Origin: Chara braunii
Taxonomy: Eukaryota > Streptophyta > Charophyceae > Charales > Characeae
Direction of reading: 5' to 3'
Length of the DNA: 28,021 bases
Assembly (NCBI GenBank): GCA_003427395.1
Contig: BFEA01000335.1
Location: 375,472 to 403,492 of the forward strand
The position numbers and the translations under genes were made by a program. Numbering within the stretch: position 1 is the stretch's first letter; each line of letters starts with the position of its first letter. The notes beneath the pieces are model-generated. The model saw only the letters and a program-made list of their open reading frames with translations. It made no database searches and was not told where the DNA came from. Of this stretch, positions 1 through 10,079 are shown one piece after another.

Positions 1-93
<93 letters not shown>

Positions 94-161
94 CCTGTCT
101 CGTGAGCGCGCGCACACACACACGCACACGCACACGCACACGCACACACACACACACACAC
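1..161. repeat. Compound (CT)n-(GT)n-(CA)n microsatellite
   Basis: Pure CT runs from 1 to 52, GT from 53 to 92, and CA with interspersed CG dinucleotides from 111 to 161. The GT and CA blocks are complementary and separated by only about 18 bases, so this is a large potential hairpin. Open frames crossing it are dipeptide readings and are not genes. Confidence 0.97.
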
Positions 162-360
162 TTTCATGTATGTTTTTCTTTCAGTTCTTCTGTATGCCTT
201 GCTGTTTTTGTAAGTCTTTCTTCCTGGATGAGAATGCTGGATATGGGTTGCTGAACTCTGCGCTGATGAGCGCTGGTGACTGGAACTCTGAAACTGTTTA
301 ATAGGATAATTCATTGGAAATTCTAAGCTGCACTAATTTGGACTTTGCATCTCTGGTCTC

Positions 361-427
361 CAGTGTGGATTTGTGTGATCTCTCGATGTGTATGTGCTTG
401 AGGTGACGAACAATGTGGTTCAATGCA
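361..427 (+). mobile_element. LTR end (U5-like) upstream of first primer binding site
   Basis: This stretch ends in TGCA two bases before a tRNA-Met-type primer binding site, as expected for the 3' end of a 5' LTR. It shares the 12-mer CCAGTGTGGATT with 1480-1491, which lies at nearly the same distance (about 65-70 bases) from the second primer binding site. The two LTR ends are therefore related but diverged. The LTR start is not identifiable because the upstream DNA is microsatellite. Confidence 0.6.
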
Positions 428-429
428 AT

Positions 430-441
430 TGGTATCAGAGC
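430..441 (+). other. Primer binding site 1 (initiator Met tRNA type)
   Basis: TGGTATCAGAGC is the standard plant LTR-retrotransposon primer site, complementary to the 3' end of initiator methionine tRNA, where minus-strand cDNA synthesis starts. The 12-base match is exact and then diverges. Confidence 0.8.
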
Positions 442-1479
442 TGGTACTCGCTGCATCCGCTGTTGGTGATTGCTGGCAAGATTAAGGCCGGCGAGAAGGG
501 ATCTGGAGTTTGACATTGGGGTTGGAGGCCGAAGGAGAAGTGGTCGATAGTGGGGGACGTTGAGTACATGAAACAGTTTTCACCTTCACAGTAGCAGATG
601 CAGATCCCAGGGCTCGATCCCTAGCCCTGTACTCTCTCATGTACAGTATCAAGTCGACCCTGTGTGTTTGAACCCACGACCTGTGTCTTGGTAGTTGACT
701 GCCGTCTGTCGTAGGTCTAAGTAGTTGTCGGGTTTCGATCCGTAGGTCTGTTGAGTAGGGGTCAAAGCTGTGTAGGGGTCATACTTGTTGCAATTCTGAA
801 AGGGCAAGGTCGTAGCTGCTACAAGTCTGAAAGGTCAAGGTCGTAGCTGCTATAGTTCCGAAAGGCCAAGTCCACAGACTTCTGGGAGGTCCGGAAGTGG
901 CCTTCCGAAGAGTTGCTCGTGTTAGACCAGAGGCGAGTGGCCAAGTGGGTAGCCCAACTTTGCTTAGTCAGCGGTACCCAGTCCCAGTCTCACTTTGTCC
1001 AGTCAGCAAGCACCATGTGGGACTGTGTGCACCACGGGGCCGGTGGAAAGGGGCAGACCAGCGACCAACAGAAATAAATCAAGAGGCAGTGTCCAGCCAT
1101 CCATTCATTCTGCGTGAGCCATGCGGAAGCGCTGCCCGAGCGTCTTGTGCGAGGTGGTCTGCAGATGCCCGAAGTTGAAGTGGGCTGCGAGGAAGATAGA
1201 GTGGCCATCGCTGTTTGTAGTTAGTGGCACGGCGGCCATAGCTGCCATAGTAAGCGATAGTTAGTAGCGAGACTGTGTGTGTGTGTGTGTGGTACAGAGT
1301 GAGTGTGCGTGGGACATCCAGGGAGATCCAGAGTTGAGTGTGTGTGAACAGTCGCTGTGAATACAGAATCGGGAGAGTGAAGTGCAGGCGCTCAGGCGCC
1401 ATAGCCAATTTGAAGCGAGTTTGTATCTGAACTGTGCTCTTGGCCGTAATATCTCTGAGCTTTGTGTAGGCGCCTGGCG
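442..1479. other. Gene-free LTR/leader DNA between the two primer sites
   Basis: No protein similarity is seen. The region holds a short hairpin (arms 608-614 and 623-629, seven perfect pairs), a 31-bp tandem repeat at 795-885, GT-rich DNA near 1273-1290, and GCCATAGC at 1235 and 1398. The proximal part probably belongs to the LTR or leader of the element primed at 430. The distal part would be the LTR of the second copy. Confidence 0.4.
795..885. repeat. 31-bp tandem repeat, about three copies
   Basis: Copies start at 795, 826 and 857 with TCTGAAAGG or TCCGAAAGG, followed by CAAGGTCGTAGCTGCTA in the first two. The third copy is degenerate. It is non-coding. Confidence 0.8.
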
Positions 1480-1541
1480 CCAGTGTGGATTGTTTTCTGT
1501 TTGCATGCATGCGGAAAGAGTGAGAAGACGGGTCTGATTGC
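1480..1541 (+). mobile_element. Second LTR end (U5-like)
   Basis: It begins with the same CCAGTGTGGATT 12-mer as the LTR end at 361 and runs up to the second primer binding site. It is probably the 3' end of the 5' LTR belonging to element A, or a tandem or nested copy of the 430 element. Its 5' limit is unknown. Confidence 0.55.
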
Positions 1542-1543
1542 AT

Positions 1544-1558
1544 TGGTATCGGAGCAGG
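1544..1558 (+). other. Primer binding site 2 (Met tRNA type, one mismatch)
   Basis: TGGTATCGGAGCAGG matches the initiator-Met-tRNA complement with one A-to-G mismatch and one missing C. It is preceded by GCAT, as at the first site. It is the nearest primer site upstream of the element A gag and probably served that copy. Confidence 0.7.
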
Positions 1559-1700
1559 TTCCTGCTGTTCCACGCGCTATTGTCATCACCAAAAGGAGGC
1601 GCACGCCAGTTGGGCGCCATAGCAGCAGCTGCACTGCCGAAGAAGAAGAGTCCGCCATAGCTGCGCCGTTGAAGGAAGACACTGCACACCTGCAAAGACA

Positions 1701-1801
<101 letters not shown>

Positions 1802-1929
1802 CGATACAAGATTGGTTGTGCGGTTCAAAAAGAAGGTGGTGGCCATAGCACCTGAGCTCGGACACGGAGAGGACGAAGAAGAAAGAAGACCGAGTGAAGG
1901 AGGAAGGAGAGACGAAGGAGGAGAGAGAA

Positions 1930-2110
1930 GCCATAGCCGAGGAAGAGAAAGGAGGGACGAAGAAGGACAGAAGACATAACCGAGGAATTGAAAGGAGGGA
2001 CGAAGAAGGAGAGACAAGCCATAGCCAGGGTGAAGGAAGAAAGAAGGAAGGAGAAAGAAGGAGAGAAGCGAAGGTTGGTGCGAGAGAAGGGGTCGGCAGC
2101 CATAGCCGAG
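1930..2110. repeat. 44-bp GA-rich minisatellite starting with GCCATAGC
   Basis: Units start at 1930, 1974 and 2018 (44-bp period), with a longer last unit and a new GCCATAGC at 2099. Each unit opens with GCCATAGCC (degenerate GACATAACC at 1974), followed by GA-rich DNA. It probably formed by slippage in the purine-rich leader. Confidence 0.8.
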
Positions 2111-2115
2111 TTGAG

Positions 2116-2250
2116 TGTTGACCGAAACGTTGACTGGAGAGTTGACCGGGGGTGACCGAGGTGTTGACCGAGGTGTTAACCAGCGTTGACCAAGGCCATG
2201 CCCGGGAAGTTGACCGACATTGACCAGCGTTGACCGGAGTTGTTGACCAC
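2116..2250 (+). promoter_or_regulatory. Cluster of nine TTGAC (W-box core) motifs
   Basis: TTGAC occurs at 2118, 2130, 2142, 2164, 2186, 2210, 2220, 2230 and 2243, mostly as TTGACC within a degenerate unit like GTTGACCGAGG. TTGAC[C/T] is the known binding site of plant WRKY factors. Spacings of 10-13 and 22-24 bases place many sites near the same helical face. It lies in the element A leader between primer site and gag. A transcriptional role is inferred; the cluster may be only a minisatellite. Confidence 0.5.
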
Positions 2251-2904
2251 TAAATTGAGCAAGCTGGAGTTGGTATAATCTTGCCAAGCCTTCAGCCTAT
2301 CCCCTCGCCCCATGGATGTGCACTCACCCCATGGTACTTGCTGAGTCTCTCTGTCTCTTCTTTCTACATTGAGTCTCTTCTGTCCAGGTGAAAGGAACTC
2401 TCATGCATGAGGTCATAGAGCTGCGTTGATCAAACCCACACGGACTGAGTAGGGATTAAGTCCATGTTTGACGACTAACTGACCCGGACGACAAACCCTC
2501 CCTAGGACCGGTACAGTCCAGCAGGCTGCTATGTGTGGCATGGTAGGCCCAAAATCTGAGCTGTGGGCTGCACAACCAGCTGTCTAAGTCTTGAGAGGAC
2601 TTGCTGATCACGTCGTCTTGTTTGCGACGTTAAAGAATTCTTGAGGAGTTATGGGGGATCTCGTTAAATGCCTCCTGATCGGCATTGAAGTCCTGTAGTG
2701 ACAGCTTAGTAGTAGGTCAAGTCTAGAGACCATAGTTGACGAGGTCCTACACGGATCCTGTAGTCCTTAGAGAGTCGGTCAATCGGTGAGTAGGTCTAAG
2801 TGGTGAGGAGTGGGACAGTCTCTTGTCGTGCACCTATCACTATGGATGACTATCCGATGTACGACCTGCTCGTGGGGTTCTCCCTCTCCTCTGGGGAACC
2901 CTAT
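2251..2904 (+). other. Element A untranslated leader, no gene seen
   Basis: No protein is recognised. The part around 2625-2735, with AAAGAATTC..GAGG then AGTAGGTC.AGTCTAG, resembles the leader of element D near 16265-16365. This supports its being conserved retroelement leader rather than host DNA. Confidence 0.5.
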
Positions 2905-4581
2905 AGCGTCTCCTTTTTCTGTTAGGCTTCTGGAACACGTTCACCTGTAGAATTGAGACAAGGGGTGGTACTAGCACCACTCTTTACACCAAGGAGCAAG
3001 AGGAGGAGGCCGCAAAGATTTTGGCTGAGCAGAAGGACAAAAAGGCGAAGAGGGAGTTGGTCAAGCAGGCCAAGAAGTTGGCCTTACAGGAGGAGCAGGC
3101 AAAAAAGAAGAAGCAGTGGGAAGAAGAAATGGAGAGGCTGAAGAAGGAAGAGGAAGAGAAGCTAAAGGCGGTGGAAGGTGGAGGAAGAAGTGCCCCTGGT
3201 AAGAAAGGTTACAAGAGAAAGAGGGGAATCGAGTGGCACGAAGACATAAGAACAGTGTCTGAGTGGGTTGCGGATCTGTCCTTGGGAGAAGAAGAAGAAG
3301 TGATGTTGTATGTCCCCGGGGCAGAGGAGGAGGCGGTGATGAAAGAGTAAGAGGCGGAAGAGAATCCTCTACGCCGCCAGACCATGAACGAAGAGAAGAG
3401 ATTAGAATGGAAATTGGGCCTCACAAGGGAGAAGAGTCAACGGATGGAGGCGGCGGACAATATGGCGCAGGAATTGAAGATGGTGGAGGAGCAGAGGACA
3501 CAGATGGAGAGGCAAGCAGACTTGCAGGGGAAGATGGAGAATATGGCTAGGAATATCGAACTCCTGGCAAAAACACAGCAAGAGCAGTATCAGTTTGTTA
3601 GGGGCCAGGACATAGTCTTGCAGTCTATACGGTTGGGATTTAGATAATTCGCGAGCGAGATGATGATGAATGTAGGCAAAGAGATGAAGGCGAGAGTAGA
3701 AAATACAGAGCGCTTCTGCACGGGCGCAATAGAGGGTGCCAAGCTGGCAGCTCCAAAGGAGGAAGAAACACGCCCACATAGAGACCCAATCAAAGTTAAG
3801 TTCTTTGATTCCTACAGTGGGAAGAAGGGGGAGAACTTTGACGATTGGGAGGCAAACATTAATTCTTATGTTCACCTCTAGAAGATTATGCCTAAGGAGC
3901 AGGTTCTCATCGCCTTCCATGCTCTCAAGGATGAAGCAGCAAGCTTTGCCAGATCACTCGCCCGCGCTGCTAACTGCGAAAATAAACTCCACGAACACCC
4001 CCCTGAAATAATTCTTCAAGTTGTTGTGTGAGAGATTTGTCGATGCCATTAGAGGGATTAGGGCCTCTGATAAACTCCGAACCGTTCACCCGCGCCAATG
4101 GAAGAGTGCTAGGGCACTCAAGGGAGTAATGGATGCGTTGGTTGCCGTTCCTGGCCATGGGGTCACTGAGACCCAATTGGTTCAGTTGCTTTATCGTGCC
4201 ATGCCCAAGCCCTTGCGCGGGCATTTATTTGAAAACAACAAGGAGTCTACTATGACCTACGATACATTGAGTAGGGAAGCAGAGACTTTCGAGGCCCAGT
4301 CCATGCCAGCATCCACCTCCTGGCACAAGGACCTAGACAAGGGCCAAAAATGGAAAGGTCGTACCATCTTTGGCCAAGTCAGGGCCAAGGATCATTTGAT
4401 CCTTACCTTAGATGAGGGTGGTATGGAAGAGGTCCCATACAGCCAGATAGAATGGGGCCTGGAGGAGGAGGATAGTGGCAATGGTCAGGGGAGGACTTAC
4501 GCTGCTATTGCGGCAGGAGGCCGCAAGGAAGAGGAGGAGGACGGGGCCAAGGGGGCCGGGCCTCCGGTGGTCGAGGCCTGA
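2905..4581 (+). pseudogene. Element A gag, coiled-coil N part plus gag core
   Basis: Gag forms the virus-like particle of a Ty3/gypsy element. One frame runs from about 2905 through a Lys/Glu-rich coiled-coil (3000-3650) to the WEANINSY block near 3850, broken by TAA at 3348, TAA at 3645 and TAG at 3879. It then shifts frame near 3975, with a further TAA at 4009. The core (4021-4581) carries QWKSA..LK..MD, PGHG and a YRAMPKPLRG motif. A related core is in element D at 17140. The upstream start is uncertain because no convincing initiator precedes the coiled-coil. Four stops and one shift make it non-functional. Confidence 0.85.
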
Positions 4582-4880
4582 GCGATCAGGGGTTTGGCTG
4601 TAGAGGTGACCGTCAAGAGGGAGGCAGGGGTCAAGGTGCCCCACAAAACCGCTCTCGTTACAACCAATCACCTTTCGGGAGGGGTGAACGGCACCTTGGC
4701 CTGCCGCAAGGCAGACCCTGGGAATCACTGGGGATAGAACAAACTTTGTGGCAAAAGAAAATAGACGTGGATCAATACATCTTCTGCGGTGATCCGGGGC
4801 ATATCATTAAGTACTGCCCCAAATACAGAGAAGCCCGGCGAGCTGTTGCAGAGGCAGCAAAAGGCAACCGCCGGTGGGGG
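4557..4880 (+). pseudogene. Element A gag C-terminus with defective CCHC zinc knuckle
   Basis: A frameshift in the G-rich run near 4550-4560 separates this from the gag core. It encodes an Arg/Gly/Gln-rich linker, then a nucleic-acid-binding zinc knuckle of the C-x2-C-x4-H-x4-C type. The first Cys is replaced by Tyr (TAC at 4776-4778), leaving Y-I-F-C-G-D-P-G-H with the last Cys present. One transition explains the loss. Another frameshift follows in the G run at about 4874-4880 before the protease frame. This knuckle would package genomic RNA in a live element. Confidence 0.8.
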
Positions 4881-5452
4881 TTGCAACTGCCCTTACCCCT
4901 AGACCATGCGGAGAAGAGTGCACTCACCACAGAGAAACTCCCAAACCGCATGTGTCTATGGCAGAGGTTGCTGGCAAGTGCCTAGGGAGCTGTTCAGAGA
5001 CTGCATGTGTTAGAGTCTCTCTAGGCACTTCCCTCACAGGTCTGGCGGAGGAGCTGAAGGAGAGAATGCCGGTCCGGGCCAAGATGAAGTTCGATGGTAA
5101 GGGACAACTAGTTCTAGTAGATGTAGACGTCTTTAGAGGAAGGGTAGGGGCCCTTATAGATAGTGGGGTCACCCGCAGTTATATGAGTAGAAAAGCGCTG
5201 CAAAAGTTGAAACTCAATCTAAAGGTCCAAAAGCTAGAAGATCCTATAGTCAGTATCCTCGCAAACAATCGCACTATGCGAGTCGAGAATTACGTCAAGG
5301 GAGTCCAAGCACATTTTTGCCTAGAGAAAGATGGGAAAGTAGAGAGAGTTCTCCATTCCCTAACTCTCCTCGATCTCCCATTTGATATGGTCCTCGGAAT
5401 GGATTGGGGAGAGGCAGCAGGGGCCACACTCCATCTCAAAGAGCGCGTGTAG
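4881..5452 (+). pseudogene. Element A retropepsin-like aspartic protease
   Basis: The frame contains A-L-I-D-S-G-V-T, with the catalytic Asp at 5159-5161, where most family members have D-[ST]-G-[AS]. The downstream VLGMDW block is typical of gypsy proteases just before RT. It would cleave Gag-Pol. The frame ends at TAG 5450, where the homologous reading moves to another frame (PSPSGEAQ..), so this is a frameshift and not a natural terminus. Confidence 0.8.
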
Positions 5453-5713
5453 GCTCCCTAGCCCATCAGGCGAAGCTCAGACTGCTCACCTGTTCCATGT
5501 TTCAGGAGTAGATAACCCTCTAGCACATTGCAGTCTCATTGCTCCCGCGTTCGCGCGATTAGTGAAGGAGCAATTAGAAGAATAGGTTTTTGTAGCCTAT
5601 GTTAGGCCTGTCACTGAGCCTAAGGGAGAGGAACCCACTAACCCAGTTATTGCCAAGCTGCTGCATGAGTATGCCAATTTGTCTGAGCCGCCTACAGGAG
5701 TAGTCCAATTCAA
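5453..5713 (+). pseudogene. Protease-RT linker of element A
   Basis: Open in one frame up to TAG 5583 and continuing in that frame (VFVAYVRPVTEP) to about 5706, where a shift leads into the RT frame. No catalytic domain is expected here. In-frame stop and two shifts show decay. Confidence 0.6.
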
Positions 5714-6388
5714 CATCTTATTGAGATAGAGCCTGACAGTAGGACTCCTAAGGGGGGCATCTATAGAATTTCCCCAAGGGAGTTGGAGGAGTTGCGCAAA
5801 CAGTTAGATGAGCTCCTCGAGAAGGGTTGGATTAGCCCCAGCTCATCTTCGTTTGGAGCACCTATTCTGTTTGTCCCCAAGAAGGAGGGAAAGCTTCGAA
5901 TGTGCATTGACTATAGGGGTCTTAATGTCGTCACAGTAAAGAACGCAAAACCATTGCCCCGTATAGATGATCTCTTAGATCGGGTGCAGGGCTGCAAGTA
6001 CTTCTCTAAGATAGACTTGAAGTCTCGCTATCATCAGATAGAGGTACATCCTGATGATCAGTACAAGACAACATTCAGGACTAGGTATGGGTACTACGAG
6101 TTTATAGTGATGCCCTTCGGACTAACCAATGCGCCAGCCAAGTTTCAGCGTTGTATGAACGATTTATTTAGGTCGCGGCTAGGTAGATTTGTAGTTGTAT
6201 ATCAAGATGACATTCTAGTATTTAGCAAGACCCTCCAGGAGCATGAGGGTCATCTGAGGCAGGTCTTGGGAAAGCTGAGAGAAGCTAATTTCAAGATCGA
6301 CGCGAAGAAGTGCGAGTGGGCCAAGACGCAAGTTTTGTACATGGGCCACGTCTTAGATGGAGATGGCATAAAACCTGAGGACAGTTAA
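5714..6388 (+). pseudogene. Element A reverse transcriptase domain
   Basis: This is a recognisable gypsy RT, which copies the genomic RNA into cDNA. Seen in order are [40 protein letters not shown] with the motif A Asp at 6014-6016, MPFGLTNAPA.FQ, and the active site Y-Q-D-D at 6200-6211. Gypsy elements usually have YLDD or YVDD, so Gln at the second position is unusual, but both Asp remain. The frame ends in TAA at 6386, yet homologous sequence (IAAIRDWP) continues in frame. The sense codon in element C at that column is AAA. Confidence 0.93.
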
Positions 6389-6974
6389 ATAGCAGCGATC
6401 AGAGATTGGCCAACGCCCCACACATTGACAGAATTGCGGTCGTTCCTAGGCTTAACAAACTACTATAGGACGTTCGTGAGAAACATCTCTACCATTGCTG
6501 TACCACACACACACACACAGTCTTCGCAGATTGCTAAAGAAAGAAGCAATCTGGGAGTGGGATAAAGACTTTACGTCAGCCCCGAAAAAGTTGGAGCAGG
6601 CCTTGATAGAGTACCCAGACCTTAAGGTAGTCGATCCATCTTTGCCCTTTGTTGTCACTTCTTATGCCAGTCAGTATGGTATATGTGTTGTCTTACAACA
6701 AGATGATGGCAATGGGTATAGACCCTTAGAGTTCAGGTCTGTTAGGATGCCTTCAGAGTAGGTAGCGACATCTACCTACGAGAGGGAACTCTACACTCTC
6801 AGGCAAGCATTAAATCACTGGAAGCACTACTTGCTTGGGAGGCATTTCAAAGTATATTTAGACCACGAGACGTTGAGGTGGCTAAAGACGCAAGCCAAGA
6901 TGGCACCTAAGCTTACTAGGTGGGCTGCAAAGATAGACCGGTCTGACATTGAGCTCAAGCCAGTTAAAGTATAA
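6389..6974 (+). pseudogene. Element A RT connection and RNase H domain
   Basis: It follows RT with the conserved [12 protein letters not shown] segment. A (CA)8 tract (about 6504-6520) then replaces conserved residues and changes frame. The RNase H catalytic Asp expected in a TTDAS-like motif is Tyr here (S-Y-A-S, TAT at 6663-6665). The later Glu of YEREL and the Asp of LDHETLRWL are present. A TAG at 6759 interrupts the frame, and a stop at 6972 marks another shift before the integrase region. The domain would remove template RNA and is predicted dead. Confidence 0.88.
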
Positions 6975-7806
6975 TGTAGTTGTGGACGATCTAAGTAAAA
7001 GAGTTGATTACTTTGGAGCGATAGTACACTATTTGGATATAGGGAGAGACTTGCAACAAAAAGTCAAGGAAGCGCATGCGCAGGACCCTATTTATAGTGA
7101 TCTCCTCAAGAGAGTTACAGAGTCTCCAGAATCAGGACCGCACTACAGTTGGGTTATTGTCCAAGAAGACTAACGTAACTAACCATTTGTACATTCTCAA
7201 CAGTGAAGAGATCCGTAGTTTGATCTTAGGGGAATGCCATGATATACAGGGACATTTTCGTTGGCAAAATACATTAGCCAACCTCATTAGCACATATACA
7301 TGGCCTGGCATGAAGGCTGACTGCATAGAGTACGTAGGCAGACCACTACGAGAGCCCCTCTGCGTCTTCTCAGACCACTACCTATTCCCGCTGGACCCGA
7401 AGATTCTGTGTCTATTGACTTTATGGATGTTGGGGTCAAGAGTAGGCATGGCAAGAGCCAAGTCATGGTTATAGTTGATAGATTTAGTAAATATGTCGTT
7501 TTTGTTCCTTTGCCCTCAAAGGCACGTACAGACTTAGTCATAGACAAGTTCTTTGATCATTGGGTTAGTGAGCATGGCCTACCACTATCGATAGTTACTG
7601 ACAAAGTCACCAGGTTCACTAGTCAGAACTGGCAGGAACTTACGAAAGTCTACGGCTCTAACTTGTTGATGTCATTTGGCCGTCATGCAGAGACTAACGG
7701 TCAGACCGAACAAATGAACAAAATCCTGCAATAAGTTTTTAGAATGTATATTAGACCCGATCAAGTCAACTGGGACGAGATGCTCCCAAAGGTAGCCAGA
7801 GCGTAC
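6975..7806 (+). pseudogene. Element A integrase, 3' truncated
   Basis: After a KYNVVVDDLSKRVDYFG tether, the reading shifts frame near 7140. It enters the integrase N-terminal His region (H-D-I-Q-G-H-F); the Cys pair of the HHCC zinc site has been lost in a small deletion near 7340. The core keeps S-I-D-F, T-D-K-V-T-R-F and N-G-Q-T-E-Q, so the D,D,E residues are present. TAA at 7732 interrupts it. Similarity ends abruptly at about 7806 after KVARAY. The usual continuation, GPY/F domain and chromodomain are missing, so this copy lost its 3' end. Confidence 0.88.
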
Positions 7807-8850
7807 ACTCCTGGAGCGACCTCATGGAGCGTTGTCGGGCGCATCGGTGCGGCACCGCACGCGGCAGCTCGGGACCCTCTCGGCCGCGTCACGCAGGAAT
7901 TGGACCAACCTCGTTGCGAACACACAAGTGGAGCTTCCTTAGGCGGCTCCGGCCGAGTGCGCCAGCCATACCTCTCGCGAGCCCCTACGACAGGATAGGG
8001 CCTACGCGAGGCACAACTTACCTCCACCTCACGGGAGCTGTCACCTCCCTTCGGTGGGCGTATCCCCGCCGAGCTACCAGTCCACAGTACGAAAGCTAAT
8101 TAGTTGCAATCACAGAGGTGGACCAGCCGAGGGCGTTCCTCGTTCGCTGTAGCATAGGGGGTACGCGCAGTAATACGCCTATCGGACCTGCACGCGAACC
8201 AACGTCTTGGGGGGGCTGAGGTCCCAAGCGTGGCCCGACGTCGGTCGACTAGGACGCATCCCACACACCACGCGCACACCACTTTACGAACACAAAAATA
8301 AAACACACACACACACCCGAAACGACACAACACAAACAACGCGACAACTCTCCTAGCCCCTCGGTAGCTAACCCATAACTTTCCAACGCGAAAATCGAAT
8401 AGGTGTCGCGTGCGAGACTCGGTATCAAACCACGCGGACGCAGGGCTAACTCATGTCGACTCGCAATGCAAGCGTACTCAAGCAGTCGCGATGATGGCGT
8501 ACCATGTAGTACCCGTACTCGCGCGGCCCTCGTTAATCTCGAGGGTCGCATTCGACACTCAAGTGTCGGCTGACACACGCCTTGAGGGTTAATCTCTCGA
8601 CGTTGGACAACCGTCATGCGCAGTTGAAGACCACACACCCTCTTCTGCACTCTGTGCACAGTGGGTGGTACACAGGTCCATACCTGTGGTGGCAGTCGCC
8701 TCTTACTGCCCTGGAGATGAGTCCCACTCCGGGCCTGGGCGAAAGTCAAGGGGTTTGAATTTGACAGCTGCCACGGACTACAACGTCCAACCACACAAAC
8801 TCAAAAAAGCAAGGGTAAAAAGTGAACCTCCCTTCCCTCTCGAGACATAA
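7807..8850. other. GC-rich gene-free segment after element A breakpoint
   Basis: Composition changes sharply at the junction to GC- and CpG-rich DNA. Open frames here have no recognisable domains. There is a CA-rich patch at 8305-8320. Perfect hairpins are seen at 8553-8568 (7-bp arms, 2-base loop) and 8671-8688 (7-bp arms, CCAT loop). Origin unknown. Confidence 0.5.
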
Positions 8851-9594
8851 TCCAGTTAACCCTTATTCACACTCATAGTGGGTCTCTCAAATACTCAGGG
8901 CACTTATAAATATGTAAGGGTTGATTAAATAGGACAATCACTTCTCACACTCACAGTGAGGCTCCTCTCAGCCATATATGTATGAAATCGCAGGCAATCA
9001 CATCCAGAGTCCGAACCACAACCATACCTGCAATCACATCAAAGATTCAACCAGAAGTCCATGCACTACACGAGGTCAACTTCAACCATTCCTCGCACTC
9101 ATACCCCTCGCTTTAGCCATACAAGCCTCACTCGTGCAACTCTTAAATAAATACTCAGTACTTTTGTTGGATGGCCATTCAATAAAGTCCGGGTAAAAAC
9201 ACAATAAAACAATTCAAATCTCAAGGCTAAAGCCTTTAGGTTGAGTGGCAGGGGTGGATTGGAGTTTAATCGTAAACCGACGAATCGACAACCGACCTGT
9301 TATCAGTGATAACAGAAGATGATCCTCGTAGGATCAAGCTGAAACTAGTCCAAGTCCTGAATCAATCGACCAAGAAGACCTGTAACACAAGACAGGTTAA
9401 CCCCCAAGCTAAAATCATAAGTGTATGGAAAATACAACTCCATAACACATTCTCACCAAAAATCCTTCTAATTGACTAAGCCTGAATCTACCTTTAAGCA
9501 GTGCCCAAAGCAAAGGTAGACCCTGACATAATCCCCCCTATACAGAGTGGATCGCCAGAATCGCCACCTGTCAAAATATAATCTATCTCCTTTA
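8851..9594. other. AT-richer gene-free segment with several perfect hairpins
   Basis: No coding similarity. Perfect inverted repeats occur at 9223-9236 (AAGGCT arms), 9297-9315 (CTGTTATC arms, 3-base loop), 9321-9335 (GATCCT arms, 3-base loop) and 9488-9519 (CTACCTTT arms). The six-bp ones could be chance; the eight-bp ones are less likely so. Confidence 0.5.
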
Positions 9595-10020
9595 AACTAA
9601 GAAAATTTTGGCAACGCTTCCCGTAGGAAAAGTGCCTTTTCAGAATTTATATCCGCCCGAATATGAAAACAGAAATAGTCTTTGACTTTCCAAAGTCCAA
9701 TTTTTGTCTAACTCCCTGAATTAGCAAAAATTTGGGCACCACTCCCTTTAGAAAAGGAGACTTTCCATATTTTTACTAAGTCATATATGAACTTTAGACA
9801 AGTTGAACTTTGAAAAGTCAATAATTGACTAACTAGTTGAACTTTGAAAAGTCAAGAATTGACTAACTCCCTGGATTTGTAAAAATTTCGGCAGCGCTTC
9901 CCGTAGAGAAAGTAGCTTACCAAAACTTATACAAATCCAAGTATAACAAAAGATCTCAGATAATGCGAGAATTGATCTAAGTAAAACAAACTTAGCCCAG
10001 AAAATGCAGGAATTGAACTA
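9595..10020. repeat. Diverged tandem repeat with AAATTTCGGCAGCGCTTCCC motif
   Basis: Three copies begin near 9602, 9726 and 9881. Each has A-rich DNA plus TTT.GGCA.CGCTTCCCGTAG or a degenerate form, followed by GAAAAG or similar and an AACTCCCTG.ATT end in two. The middle copy carries an internal 34-bp duplication (9801-9834 and 9835-9868) of AGTTGAACTTTGAAAAGTCA. The unit is about 120 bp. It looks like old retroelement LTR or leader DNA, but no family is assigned. Confidence 0.6.
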
Positions 10021-10079
10021 ACTCCTATCGCTCTAGCACGTGGCGAGCAACTACAGCAACTACCTGTCAAACTGAAACT

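Noticed and set aside
262-295. Hammerhead ribozyme core (CTGATGA .. GAAAC)
   Set aside because: The bases after CTGATGA and before GAAA do not form a stem II, so the core motif is incidental.
664-718. Another tRNA-like head on the minus strand
   Set aside because: A good B box (GGTTCAAAC) but no acceptable A box at the right distance.
8249-8794. 181-codon minus-strand open frame
   Set aside because: No recognisable motif, atypical composition and overlapping frames on the other strand; likely chance in GC-rich DNA.
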